Below are positions 47,592-60,388 of a DNA stretch of 64,000 bases, piece by piece. Source of the stretch: Micropterus salmoides (taxonomy: Eukaryota; Chordata; Actinopteri; Centrarchiformes; Centrarchidae); NCBI RefSeq assembly GCF_014851395.1, contig NW_024040596.1, forward strand, positions 6,636,155-6,700,154, in the 5' to 3' direction. The notes under the pieces were generated by a model that did no database searches, was not told the origin of the DNA, and worked only from the letters and a program-made list of their open reading frames with translations. The position numbers and the translations under genes are program-made. The first letter of the stretch is position 1. Each line of letters begins with the position of its first letter.

Positions 47592-50381
47592 ACATTTCCA
47601 AATTTCCAAAGTCCTTAAATTGAAGTGAAATTATAATCTGTGTTTAGGTATGAAATGAGAACAGAGCATGCTGAATGTAAAAAGTGTCTTAAATCTTAGT
47701 ATGCACAAGGTGGCTGGATGAATTTGGACAGGAAAAGTAAGCAATAATGTCTTGCGAATGATTCTGAATTTACACCTATCTACCACATGGACCCAAGCCT
47801 TCTGGGCTTTCCCTTCACGCATTCTTCTGTATAACTTGCAACAGTATGTTGTGAAACTAAGATATGCTAATCCATGACACCTTTTCTGCTTGCCAAGCAA
47901 TGGACTGGGTTTCCCATAAGTCACCACTGACATCACCGAGAATCCATTTTAGAATGGACAGAGAAGCTGCCTGTGCTCACACAGTCCCAGTGTTTCTCCC
48001 TCACTGAAAACCTGCAACGGTCTAAGGTCATAGCATGTTAATGAATATGTTGGGCTGTGTTTCTGGATGTGTGCCTAGTGTCAAGTTTTGTGGTGTAAAA
48101 GTAAAACAGAGAATTAAACAAAACCAAAACTGTGCAGCCGCTGGCAGGGAAGATGAGAGACAGCGAGACAGTCTGGAAGGTGGAGCTTTTCTTTCCGGTG
48201 GAGCACTGGGCCCAGGTGCTCCAGATCTGGGGAGGCACGGCAATGAGCTCCTCGAACACAAACACCGCATGGATAGGTCAGCATGGGTAAATGCAGTACC
48301 TGACCCAGCACACACACACACTCAGGCCACACAGGGGCCGTCACAGTTACAACAGAGCTGTGAAACCAGTGGAGGGTAAGGTGATCCTCGCTCTGCGTCA
48401 GGGGAAGAACTTGTCTGCTGGCCTGTCGACAGGCACTACTGGCCCTGTCCACACCTTGCTGACACACTGCATCCTCTATCGCTCTCTCTTGTTCAGTTGA
48501 TTTGATGAATGATTTTATGCATTCATTTCTATCATTTCATTGCTTTCTAAATGTGCTGTTTTGTTTTTTCAACACTATCCTTGTTGTGCATCTCATTTTT
48601 GCCACCTGTTCATCTCTAAGTTTTCCTTCCTTGTTCACTGATACCTTATTTAATACCAAATTTTCTATTTGTTTTCCTTCTAACATTTATTTTTCCTTCA
48701 ATCTTTCATTGTATTTCATCTCGTTCTTCATTTCCTTTCCTTGCCTTTCCTCTCTTCTCTCCACACGTTGCCACTCTACACTCTCTTTTTCCCCATCCAT
48801 CCCAAGAGGGATTCACTTTTGGGAGTTAAGCGATGAAGACTAACCACATTCAGACCCCCCATACATGAAGCTGTTTTTCCTTTTCTATTTAGTTTCTTAA
48901 TCAGCAATATTAGTAAAGGGTCTAAAGGGTCCCGCAAAAATAAAGTATTAGAAATGAACCACAAACGAATAAAAGCTTCTGTCTGACCCAGTTCCAAAAC
49001 AACGTGTGGATACTGAATTTTAAAAAAATCAACTTAGAAACTACCATAGAAACTGAAAAAATGACTTCCACTCTGAACTTGTACTGAGAGTAACCTTAAT
49101 TCAGTCTTAGAATGGGGCTGTTTAAAACTTGTGGAGTCTTTGCAGTAAGTCATTTCTCTCCTTCCCCTTGTGATCACCATAGCAATTTCTACGGATTCCT
49201 GTTATTCATGATGTACTATGAAATGATGGCTCAGCAGCAAGCTAGGGACAAAAGTACAATGACACAAAACCTGAATGTGAAATGTGATAATAACATTACC
49301 ATATTTGCAACTTTGCAACAACATATTTGTGCTGCCCTCTGCAAACTTTGTTGTTTTTTGTTCATCAAAAATACTACTGAATATCAAGATTCTTATTCTG
49401 GAGATATCAGGTATTTTCAGGGCAGTGTCACTTTGCGAACGGGCCGCTCAGTGATCCAAAATAACCACCAAAATGTTACCAGCCCACCGAGATTTCTCCC
49501 AATCCTCTGGATTACCACTTTACCACTGCTTCCCTCCCTCCACCCATCTATGAGGTTAATGGCACATGAAGAATGTGTTGATCTCAGAGGGACCAGCAGC
49601 TCTGTGTCCATCAAACTCTCCTCACTTCTGTGCATATATATGTGTGTGTGTTTGTGTGCCTATTAATAAATATTTGTTTATGCATCTGCATGTCGGAGAG
49701 TTAAAAGATGTCTGTCTGAGTGCATAGTTGGAAGATCTCTTTGACATATTAGAAGTTTTTTTTTTACCTGTGTGTGAGTGTGTATAGTGTTAACACGTTG
49801 ACACCAGACTCCAGGGACGCTGCAGCGGCTGTATTGTGTCCAGTTTTTCACCCACTGTCCAATTTCCTGTTCAAGATCTCTCCCATCTCACTGATCATGT
49901 TTCCTTCCTTCCCCTCTCTTCTCTTTTCCTCCCACAAAAAGTAATCATAAGTTTAGAGCAAATGCAGAGTCCAAAAAATCTAATCATTTGAAACACCCCC
50001 TATGCAATTCAAAAACATTCACACATTTCATTCTTTACCTGACCCACTGACATATCAACATGCCTCACAAACAGACACATTTGCACTCAGAGAGTAAATA
50101 TTTATGTGTGCATACATCACCCATGGACTGACCGTATTTATCTGTAGTGCGGCAGATATTTCGTCCCCGGCGTGGGTACACAAGCGCTGAAACCACTCAG
50201 TAATGCAAACACACACACACACACAGACACACACACAACACACGTGCACACTCCCTGTGGCCTCATCAATAAGCCATATTACTGAGGAGGTCTTACGGGA
50301 AGCCACAGTAAATTAGTGTGTCAACAGTTAACATGGGCTGCACTGACATACTCATTTACAGCAGAGCTGAGACATGCTGCA

Positions 50382-50424
<43 letters not shown>
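50382..50424 (+). repeat. (AC)21 microsatellite
   Basis: A pure AC tract in the upstream intergenic DNA, with further CA tracts nearby at about 50212-50235 and 50863-50882. Confidence 0.95.
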
Positions 50425-50426
<2 letters not shown>

Positions 50427-51875
50427 CAGAGTACAGATATAGACACACAGATCTGTGAAGATTTACCCACATGCAGAGATGCACACTTGCACAGACACGT
50501 AACCACATGGATGAATGTGTAAAAAGACGCACATGGAGCTGACAAGTACAAAAATCAACATACATTATACTTGTAATACACATTGTGGAAATAGATGTAC
50601 TTTCCACATTTACCTGTATATTATATGTACACATTTCCGAAGAAACTATTGTCCTGATGTGTGTGTTTTGTGTGTGTACATGTGCGCATGAGTGTACACA
50701 TTTGTGTCTATAATACTATGTCCATGTGCATGTGTGTGTTTCTGTGTGGGTGTGCCACTAAGTGGTAATAATCACAGTACAGCCTGTGGATACTGCAGGG
50801 AGTCCACTCAGCTATTAGCAAGGACACCGAGGTGATAGAGAGAGGCAAACATACACACAGCCACACACACACACACACACACAAACAAGCACAGACGTTC
50901 ACTGATACATAGACACATATTGTACAAACAAGCAGTGTCCAGGGATCACAGTCTGAGATGAGCACAGTCGGTGAAAAATGTCTGCTCTTTCTAATAACTT
51001 TACTGTCCAGCTTTTTCTCTTAGCTTTCCATATATTCTGTCTCTCTTTTCCTCTTTTGTTCTCTCTATCCTTTAACTATGTTTACCTTCTCTTGCCTCTT
51101 TATTTCTATCTATTTTGTATTTTCTTTCTTCGTTTTCTCTCTGCCTCTTTCATCCTGTACCATTTTCTTGTCTCCCCTCTGTCTGACTTTCTCATTTACT
51201 GCGCTCGCTTACCATATTTTTTCCCCTTGCCCCCCTCTCTGTGTCTTCGCTCTCTTTCTCTCTGCGTGGTTGTAGATAAGGATGTCCTCTCTGGATGTTT
51301 GACTCAGCTGGTAGCACAGCAGCAGCAGCAGCAGCTTAGTGCTGCTAACTGCTGAGGAAATGATAGGCAATGCAAAGATGTCAAACTGACTTTGTAACCA
51401 CTCGTCAGAATCTTGTAATTGAACTGTTACTGTGCTTTTGGAGTAGGTGTCAAATTGATAAAGTCTTTTTCAAATGGACTGCAATTAAACTACAGTAATC
51501 TTGGGCTCATAACTTAAGTGTTAATAATATTTAAGACAAGACGTTGGATTTAATGTATGTTGTCACAGCAGTTGGTTGACACGTTTAGGAATGAAAAGGT
51601 GCCTGTATAAATTGACTTTTAGCTGAAGAGTGATTATAAGTTTATAAGATTAATGGCAGTTGTGAGGTTGTCTACATTCCTTAGAAGAGTTAGTTAGTCT
51701 GAATTTACTTTGCCTGTACGTCTAGTTACAAATATGTACACTGTATATGTTATATCATTGTGCTTTTATACTGAATTTGTTTTCATGCTAAGCGCTCACT
51801 ACTGGTCTTTTCCTATTGAATTCACAATGATGAAGTTGAAATAAAAATACAAGACATATAATGCTCTGTGTATAT

Positions 51876-52066
51876 GTGGTGATGGTGCAGTGGATAAAAA
51901 ACATGCCTTCAGTGTGAGAGACCTGGGTTCAACTCCCCACTGTAACAATGTGTCCCTGAGCAAGACACTTAACCCCTTGTTGCTCCAGAGGCGTGCGACC
52001 ACTGACATGTACAGTATAGGAATTGTAAGTTGCTTTGGATAAAAGCGCTAGCTAAATAAAAAAAAT
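51876..52066 (+). mobile_element. tRNA-derived SINE copy, upstream region
   Basis: It reads GGTGCAGTGGATAAA (A-box-like), GGTTCAACTCC (B-box-like), TGTCCCTGAGCAAGACAC, GCTCCAGAGGCGTGCGACC, and the tail TTTGGATAAAAGCGC, followed by an A-run. It is the copy with the most complete middle region. Confidence 0.8.
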
Positions 52067-53097
52067 CTGTTCAAACTGCCTGAAAGCGGTGAAAATCTTC
52101 TTCCAATGTTTAAACAGGGGGGCCCAACTTTCCAACAGTCATTAATGCCCACTCTCATTAGAGATTGCAGAGGTGTAAAACCGCTCAACGTAAACTGCAA
52201 ATTCATCACCACTTTCAACATTTTTCTTCTACTGTTGTGAACTGCTGAATCACACTGATCGCCTCTGTGTTGGCTGCACTTATTGTGCAGGTCTGGACAA
52301 TACCTGTAAGTGGACTGAGGCATATACAGTTTTTACACACTGGGAGATGCAGCTAAATGTGTGCCACATGTAAATTTTATATTTTATTTTCTGCAGCCTG
52401 ATCATTGATCTTTTGGCTTTCTAAAGCAAGTGTTACACTTTCTGTGTCTGTGAGTATGTGTAGTATGTATGTATGTAGTAGAGGGACCACTAGGGACCAC
52501 CACGCGTGACGAAAAAAACGTCATCAGAGGGTGTACGTGTAGCCTCTGTGCGGATCTTATCTTCCGTGCAGAACCAAAATCTGTGTGTTCTTTGGAAACA
52601 CACTGGCGCTAAGACATTTTACAGTTACATGGTTTTGGTGTGACAGCTGAGGTACAGTGCTTAGCACCATCAGTCACTGTTTGACAAGACAAGACAGCTT
52701 ATAGTGAAAAGAAAGGGGGGAGAGGAGAGACAACCCTGTTTACACTCCTCCCTTCACACCCATCCAGCTCTGTCCCCCCCTTTCATCCACCTCTATTGTT
52801 GTCCTCAGCCTTTTATTATTCTAACTTCAGATCAGTTCATTAGTCTCCCCATTCTTCTTTATGTAAGGCAATAGAACTTCAGTAATTGGAACAAACTGTA
52901 CTTTTGTGAATGGGAAACAAACTCGTACACACACACACACACACATTTTTCACGTTCCACTACCTTCCTATTGCGGACAGTACAGTCATATGTGAGCTGG
53001 TATTGTTAAAGAGAAACAAAAGACAGACCTGTTTATGGGCAAGTCACTCAACTGTAACACTGTACAGACAAGCACGGGTCACTGGTCACTAGTATGT

Positions 53098-53099
<2 letters not shown>

Positions 53100-53139
<40 letters not shown>
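53100..53139 (+). repeat. (CA)n microsatellite
   Basis: A pure CA tract in the upstream intergenic DNA; another lies at about 52928-52947. Confidence 0.95.
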
Positions 53140-53142
<3 letters not shown>

Positions 53143-54079
53143 TTTCAACGACAGGATGTACAGCGTCTTCACATCCTTCTCTGTCTAATGGCAGGATCAA
53201 TAACAAGAGCCTTACGGAGATGTGTGAGTGTGTCTGACTGTGTTTGAGGAGTAGATCCTCTGGGCTGCAGAAAGCACATCGGAGTTTTTTTTTGTGGGGG
53301 GAGTCCCTTGCTGTTTTAGCCGACACTATCTGACAGGATTATCAGTAATGGCTTAATCACACACACCACCACCAACACACACACAAATGCAGAGACAGAG
53401 TTGTCTCTGATCATTGATAAGATGATTGGTCAGGAAACCACTGATAAAAATGGCCTCTAACCCCAAAGGGATAATTACACAGACTGCATCCGTTTGTGTG
53501 TTACAACATGAAGTTTCTCCCTCTGTCTTTCTCACTCTTTCTATTTCACTCTTTCCCTCCATTCATACCCTTTACATTCTCCTTTCCAACTCTACCTCGC
53601 ACCACTTTCTTATTGGAGGCACAGTTAAATCCCATTTTCGCTTTAATCTTACATTCTAACTCTATTCTTTCCTTCCTTTTTCCCCCTTCCTCAATACCCT
53701 GTATGCTAATGTTGACTGTAAACACTTTGAAGTGATCTGGCTGTTGTTTAGCTTGTAATTAAGGGAAACAATAGTCAATCACACACAAGCAAACACACGC
53801 ACACACACACACACACACAAATAAGGAAATTTAACACAAACAATTCAGGACTCTTTTGAGCTTGTTTTATTTACCTGGGGACTATTAGTTGCAAAGATCA
53901 TGTTTTACCATGACAGAAAGCTAGAAGTGAAACACCAACTACACCTATGTTACAGAGAGAGAGAGGTATTATCTATTTGTTTTATTTAAATGTTTAATAT
54001 ATTATTATAATAACACACACACGCTTACTGTTTTATTTATTTATTTATCTTAATTTTTAACACATTTTAATTTTTCTAA

Positions 54080-54190
54080 CACAAACACACATACGCTTTA
54101 ATTACTTGTTTAATGAAACACATGGGGTTGATTGTTCTTATGCAGTTTGTATCGTTGTTACACATTCATGCCAATAAATTTGAATTGAGA
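54080..54190 (+). repeat. Possible retroelement tail before (GA)n
   Basis: The sequence ends CATTCATGCCAATAAATTTG followed by AATTGAGA and a long GA tract. This resembles LINE-type tails with an AATAAA motif and a simple-repeat end. It is low-confidence because only the end is recognisable. Confidence 0.35.
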
Positions 54191-54214
54191 CAGAGAGAGA
54201 GAGGGAGAGAGAGA

Positions 54215-54273
<59 letters not shown>
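54186..54273 (+). repeat. (GA)n microsatellite, about 88 bp
   Basis: The longest GA tract in the window, with a few GGGA interruptions near its start, directly after a retroelement-like tail. Confidence 0.95.
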
Positions 54274-54275
<2 letters not shown>

Positions 54276-54947
54276 CCCATTGAGCCTGCCCTGTCCACAC
54301 AGCTTATTTCCAAGCTTTTCTGAAGCTCATATACAGTACGGGTGACATTTCCGTCTCCTATAGAGAACTGAAATGGAAAATATTTTGACCTTTATGCAAC
54401 CATACTTATAGGATTGGAGGGAGGGATTGACGGTAGTAAGAGAGAGATGGGATGGAAGGTTGGCAGAACCGAGGGATGAAGAAATGGCTTGGCTTCGCAG
54501 TATCTGCACACAGAAATTTTCGTTTAAGGTGTAAAGGAGACTGAGAGGAATATTACACTCGGCCATGTAAAGATTGACAATAAGAATGTGAAAAGAGGCT
54601 GTGTCGGTGTGGGATTTACAGACAAAATAAAAGTCAGGAAGTTGAGTTTAGCAATGCATCCATGAGGTTCAAGGTTTATCTGAAGCACAAAACAGCACAG
54701 CAGAGATGCAATTTTACAACTGTCAAGTTTTCACAGCTAAAATCATTTAGTCCTTCATCTCACATCTTGCAAGGTAAATGGTATTACACCATAAACATTA
54801 CAAGATTCAGACTAACACGTTTAGGCTTGTAATAACACACAATACAGTCACACATTAAAGTGATTCTGTATACTACAAGTGTTGCTGGAGTTATCTAACT
54901 GTGTGTAAACACACTAAACAAGGTTTTTAATAAAGTGCTATTGTTGG

Positions 54948-55090
54948 TCTGAACATCCATCCATCCATCCATCCATGGTCAACTGCTTATCCTGTGTACA
55001 GGGTCGTGGGGGTCTGGAGCCAATCCCAGCTGACATTGGGCAAAAGGCGGGGTACACCCTCGACAGGTCGCCAGTCCATTGCAGGGCTGG
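54948..55090 (+). repeat. Teleost interspersed repeat after (CATC)n
   Basis: A (CATC)n run at about 54956-54976 leads into CTGCTTATCCTGTGTACAGG, GGGGGTCTGGAGCCAATCCC, GGCGGGGTACACCC and CAGGTCGCCAGTCCATTGC. This pattern of words is widespread in teleost genomes as a fragment of a larger element; the parent family is not determined. Confidence 0.6.
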
Positions 55091-55454
55091 TCTGAACATG
55101 ACCATGACCAAATAAAAAAGATGTATGAAAGAGAGAAGCAGGCATGGGTTGTTGGTAGTAGTCCTATTTGGCTGTCATCTGTGAATAGTTACATGAATCA
55201 AAGTCCATTTTGCTTCATTCATTGTGGTATAAGACAATGGAGATGCACCCTGTGGCATACGGGAAGTTATGTGTTTGTTTGGAATAAAGGCACAAGTGGG
55301 AAGTAAGCACACGCTGTAATAACAGACACTAAAAATAACCCCACCTACAGAAACCAAAATTCAAAAATGACAAACTTGAGGATTGCCACTTTGATGATGT
55401 AAATTAGGAAGGGAGTTACAGGGGAACAAATGTACAGTTGTAGTTACGCATTTA

Positions 55455-55925
55455 TTTATAGGAAAGAGAGAGGAAGAGGGAGGAAGAGGAAGCGAGGATC
55501 AGATGGGGATGGGGGGTGGGTATAATAATTGGAGTTACTTCCAGGGAAAATCCTATTTTTGCTGTCTGGCAGAGATAAAGGGACATGTGAATGGATGGAG
55601 GATTGAGGGAAAGGGAGGAATACACAGTTGCTTTCTGGAGAAAATCCTATTTTCTCAGCATGGTTCTGAGGAAAGGATAGACAGATGGATCTCTGGCTGG
55701 CCGACCTGATGGATGGATGGATGGATGGAGGGACGAAGGGATGGAGGGACGGAGGGACAAAACTGTGATGTAGGGAGGAATGATGAATGCAAATAAGTGA
55801 ATAAATAGAAGACAGCGAGGTTAAAAGGGTGTGTAGACACAGACATATGTCTGGCTGGGTATGGATGGAGGGATGGAGGGATGGTATTGCTTCCAGTAAA
55901 ATCCTATTTCCTGCAGCTGGTAGAT
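55455..55925 (+). repeat. Degenerate GGAT-associated repeat with AAAATCCTATTT cores
   Basis: The core AAAATCCTATTT occurs three times (about 55549, 55640 and 55899), each after a CTTCCAG- or TTCTGGAG-like lead, with GGAT or GGAGGGAC tetramer-like arrays between (dense at about 55708-55760 and 55862-55882). It looks like a decayed minisatellite built from a unit of about 90 bp plus expanded GGAT. Confidence 0.55.
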
Positions 55926-55958
55926 TTAGCACCTGGAGTCTTCAGATTACCATAATAA

Positions 55959-55960
<2 letters not shown>

Positions 55961-55994
<34 letters not shown>
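55961..55994 (+). repeat. (TG)n microsatellite next to hAT-like left end
   Basis: A TG tract ending in CGCGC, 16 bp before the CAGGG end of the element at 56010. Confidence 0.95.
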
Positions 55995-55995
<1 letters not shown>

Positions 55996-56009
55996 TTGTA
56001 TGTATATTT

Positions 56010-57033
56010 CAGGGCTTTTCCTGGCTCAGAATGGGCCTTTCAGGGGGTGACCATGCTCAACAGTAAGCATGATCAGTTCACGTCAAGTAAAGGCAGTGAG
56101 TTACCCTATTAACAGGTTACACGTTATTTGGATAGTCTACCCTTTATGCACACGGGAGTATTAAAACTTCTCCCTCTTTCTCCCTCTTCTGTCTCCGCTG
56201 ACAGAGATTAACAGGGGAACAGGTGAGCATCAAATAGTGCCCAGAGAACTTGATATCGAGAGGGCACTACTCTTTCTCTGCAAAAAGGAGCAGCAGCTTG
56301 TGAGAAGTGCCGGTATTAAAGAAAAAGTCACGGTATGCCAAAGAGTAAAATGTAATACTGCGTACCGATGAGTAGGCTACCGGTCCACTTCAAGCACAGC
56401 TCACAGGCTATCCAGTTTTTAGGCTCCGCTGGCTCTCTAGCTGTAATGTCCAGACCGATACCAGTTGCCCTTTCACATATGTAGCACACAACAGCAGTTT
56501 GTTGTCATACACATTCTCACCTAAGTAGAAATACTCTAGTTAATGCAAGGGGTGCAGAGTCATGTCTCCTATTAACGCTTGCTTCATAGCGGAGCGTTCA
56601 GGCGCAGTCAGACCAACGCAGCAGCTGGTTTATAAATCCTGCACCAGCTGCACGTGTAAAATATAGTGGCTGTGGACGGGAGGAGAGGTGACTCAGTTGT
56701 TTGATAAATTGATAAAATTGAGGATTCAAAATGCTATGGCACCATTGGTGCCATTGGTGCAATGGATAAGACTATGCCTTTGGTGTGAGAGACCCAAGTT
56801 CAAACCCCCACTGTGACCCATCTACCATTGTGTCCCTGAGCAAGACACTTAACCCGAGGTGTGCGACCTCAGACATGTATAGCAATTGTAAGTCGCTTTG
56901 GATAAAAGCGTCAACTAAATGAACAAAAGTTGTTGTTTTTTTCTTAGCATTTTGGCGCTGGTGATTTTCCTTTGGCGCTCACTAAAACGTCTTTAGGGGT
57001 CACCAAAAATTTCTCTATGCAGGAAAAACCCTG
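56010..57033. mobile_element. Probable hAT-type element with nested SINE
   Basis: It starts CAGGGCTTTTCCTG at 56010 and ends with the complement of CAGGGTTTTTCCTG at 57033, a 13 of 14 terminal inverted repeat of CAGGG type. The interior includes a segment with GGTATTAAAGAAAAAGTCACGG and a SINE at 56742-56930. No clear 8-bp target duplication remains, so the boundaries are less secure than for 60389-61265. Confidence 0.55.
56742..56930 (+). mobile_element. tRNA-derived SINE copy nested in a hAT-like element
   Basis: It shares GGTGTGAGAGACC, a B-box-like AGTTCAAACCCC, TGTCCCTGAGCAAGACAC and the tail TTTGGATAAAAGCGTC with the other copies. It sits inside the 56010-57033 inverted-repeat-bounded element, so it probably inserted after that element did. 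Confidence 0.75.
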
Positions 57034-57089
57034 CATTTCTGTGTGAATGTGTACTTATGTCTTCATTCAACATCTATATTTCTGTATCC

Positions 57090-57114
57090 GTGTGTGTGTG
57101 TGTGTGTGTGTGTG
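57090..57114 (+). repeat. (GT)n microsatellite
   Basis: A GT tract shortly after the right end of the hAT-like element; a CA tract follows at about 57376-57399. Confidence 0.95.
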
Positions 57115-59678
57115 TACTGCAAGAAAAAATGAGAAAGGGAAATGAGGGGTTGCTACACCGGCTCACAAATTTGATTTGGGGCTGCCACTTCAATGAGATG
57201 GTTGACCGCATCCACCACCACCCCCCACCACACCGCACACACATGGAGACATTAGTCGACGCTAATTGATTGAGGAGCGTTGGCTGATGGACAGCGTCTG
57301 AGATGGGTGGAAGAGAAGAGGGGGTCAACAGCTGTTTCATTTCCCAGACCTACTAAAGAGTGTTAACAGACGCCAAACACACACACACACACACACACAT
57401 AAATACTACTGTGTAATGTTGTCATGTGGCACTGAATGGCTTGATGACACCGAAAGAAGAAGATAGATACAAGCACACACACACGCACACACTCTTATGG
57501 TCATATAATGCTATCATACAAGCCTGACTGAGCACATCGCAGAGAACACGTGCCCTGTCTCTAAAGCGCATACAAAATAGCAAACACACATGTGCACATG
57601 CACACGCACTCACACCAGACCATGGGAGAGTAACATGCCCTGGTGTCAGGTCACCTTTAGATCACTAACAGGGGACATGAGTGATCATGTCTGATCATTA
57701 ATCCATCAAGCAGAAATCTGGGTCAAAGACTCATCAAATACTGCTGACAGGCCGCAGGCACCGTGACTGAACAATAAAAACATATATGAACAAAACCACT
57801 ATTGTTGTCTTGAAATCGTTTTTAATTTTAAGATTTATGTGCTGATGAACAGGCAAAAGGATGAATGCGCTCACTGTCAATAACAGTCAACCCAAATGAC
57901 TGATTGTCTTTCATTTAGCACGACACAACAAAGAGCACGAATTAATCCACACGCACACAAAGCAAGGCACACTTTTTCCCCCCAAAATTTAAAAGCTCTT
58001 ATTGACAGGACTATAGATGATTACAAACAAGAGCATTATCTATTGACCGCAAAGTTTTTCATTTGTCACTGAAGTTGAAACGTTGACAGCTTTCTTTTAC
58101 GGTAATAACAGCTATGATAATTGAGTTTTCTGATAAGTAGATATTGTTGTCTAAGTGTGTTTGTTTTGAGGGGAAAACAACTGTATATCAATGCCGTTTG
58201 CTAAATGGCCAATACATGTGATCTTCATCTATCATCTCTCCTCCTCGCTTTGTTTACGACTTCCTGTAATTTTCCTCCTTCTCCACTGTATTTTCCCGTT
58301 CTCCCTCTTCCCTCTTATTTTTTCTCTACCCCTTCGCCCTCTGTCCATCTCTCTGATATAAAGTCCCAAAGCTTTAAACATCTCTCACCTCTCTCATTTG
58401 TCCATGTTCAGGTTTGCTCATGAGTGTATGTGCATACATTTGTGTGCATATTAGTATTTTTACCATGTGGCATCTTAAAAATGTTGTTAATGTATGACAC
58501 ATGAGGTAGAGAAACCTTAAACAGGACCGTAACTCAGTGTAGGCGACCATCTGACTCAAGCACTGCTCATTATCGTAGGTAGGGGGGTAAACCAGATATA
58601 CATTGCAAAACCAATTTCTTAGTCCTCATCCTTAAAGTCTTCTCTCTTTTAATAGCCAAGTATACTGAACTGCAGTTCTTAGCGATTACCAGAGCCAACT
58701 GCGGTTGAAGGGGGTACTTTTGCTCCATTAACAACAAGGTGCAGTATGTAGGTACAAGGTGCAAACAGTATGACTTTTGCTAGAGAAGCCTTAAAGAAGA
58801 CAAGAAATAACTGAGTGGTTTGAACTTGTGAACTTGTGTTCCAGACCATTTAACCAAAACAAAGGAGTATATTGGATCTAACACAGCTAATACAAAGCTC
58901 TGAAATTATAAATGAGCTGTACAAAAATGACTATTTTCTTTTCCGTTTTTCTATGTCTAACAAGCAATGCAGTTAAGGAGGGTAGATTTAGCAGATTTAT
59001 TGACAAGAAAAAGGAGATGAGATGGAGAGTCGAAGATGGAGGGAGTCGATGAGAATAGAAAGGACCACTGTAGCTCAATCTTTTATGTTTTTCTCTTTTC
59101 CATCTGCCTCTCTCTCTCTCTTTCCTTTATAGCTCTGGATGGCCTTAGAACAAGGCACAGGATGAAATACAAAGGATTTAATGAAGCATCTCTCTCACTC
59201 TCTTTTGCTACCTCTCCAACACACACACGCACAGTCACACACAGCTTGTCTATTTACAGCTCTATCTCTTTAGGGTTCTTCTCTCACTCCGGAGTTTTAT
59301 GGTGCCATAATAAAACAGACAAAAGACAAATGGTCAGAGAAGAATTGCTTCTGCAAGGGGTATTTAGTAGTCACTTAGTCATTCAGCTGGTCAGTTAGCC
59401 AGTCAATAAGTCGACCATATATTCAAACAGTCATACAGACCAAACCAGTTGGCCAGGAAGTCAGTGCTGTAATTCAGTCCAGTGAGTTTAGTCTAGTTTT
59501 ACCAGGACAAGAAAAGACACATAAACACAACCGTATAGAAAACTTTGCTCTTACTTAACTCTTACTAAAACAACGGCCCCTAAAAAACACAGTTGGTGTC
59601 TTGGTGTGACCCCCTACTGCTGCCTCACTCCATCAAGACTAATGGGTGGTGACTCCTAAATGCATGAACGCATGCACG

Positions 59679-59709
<31 letters not shown>

Positions 59710-59716
59710 ACACACA
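59679..59716 (+). repeat. (CA)n microsatellite
   Basis: A CA tract with one TA interruption in the upstream intergenic DNA. Confidence 0.95.
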
Positions 59717-60388
59717 AACACGCATTGCAGTGAGAAAACACTAAAACACTTGGCCTATCTATCTTTCGCAAACCATCTCTGTGACCCCTATTACCCTTAT
59801 ATTTTTGGGTGAGCACTGGTCCAGTCAAAGCAATGAAACCCAGACCCAAAACTTAAATAAAGAGAAAAGCCATTCACCTATCCACCCATTCTTACCACAT
59901 GTCAAGAGTCAAGTTTGTGGTTGCAATATGGTTTTATACCCAGACCTGTTCTCTCTGTCAGTCGCGCTGCTAAGCCTCCAAAATGGAGAAGCGGACTTTG
60001 CTGAGCTCCTTTTCTTCAAGTGAATCACCCGCATCACCTGCATTCTGCTCACGTCCACAATCTCGTTCTTCTGCACACAACATAAAGGTTGTAATCATAA
60101 AATACGACTTAACTTATCTCTCTGGTAAAACAGCATCATTGCAGGCAAAGCAATGGGACAGATCGGTGAAGGAGAGAACAGAAACAAAAACAATACGACC
60201 ACAAGAAAGTTTTGAGAGTATGATTATGCTTACAGAGGAAACTAACTGTCTTGATTGCTCACCACAAACCGTCATGAGTGAAGGATGGACGCAGATCTAA
60301 GAGTGTGTTGCTAATTGAGAACTTTGTGGTAAAGCTCTCTCTTCACCATCACAGTCCATCACAGCACTCACATTATAACACTTAACAG

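Noticed and set aside
48035..48470. Locally GC-richer stretch with overlapping frames on both strands
   Set aside because: I looked for an exon of a neighbouring gene. The frames conflict, none resembles a known family and one is interrupted by a CA repeat.
49112..49666. 184-codon plus-strand open frame, the longest uninterrupted ATG frame in the window
   Set aside because: It has no recognisable domain, signal or transposase motif, and ends in a GT-repeat translation. In AT-rich intergenic DNA of this length one frame of this size can arise by chance. A protein search with no hit outside close relatives would confirm the rejection.
55456..55932. 158-codon minus-strand open frame rich in Ser, Pro and His
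   Set aside because: It is the translation of the GGAT-type repeat array (HPSIHPSI pattern), not a gene.
59983..60120. Ser-rich frame beginning MEKRTLLSSFSSSESP
   Set aside because: It could be a first exon by look, but there is no good donor after it, no CpG-rich promoter and no known match.
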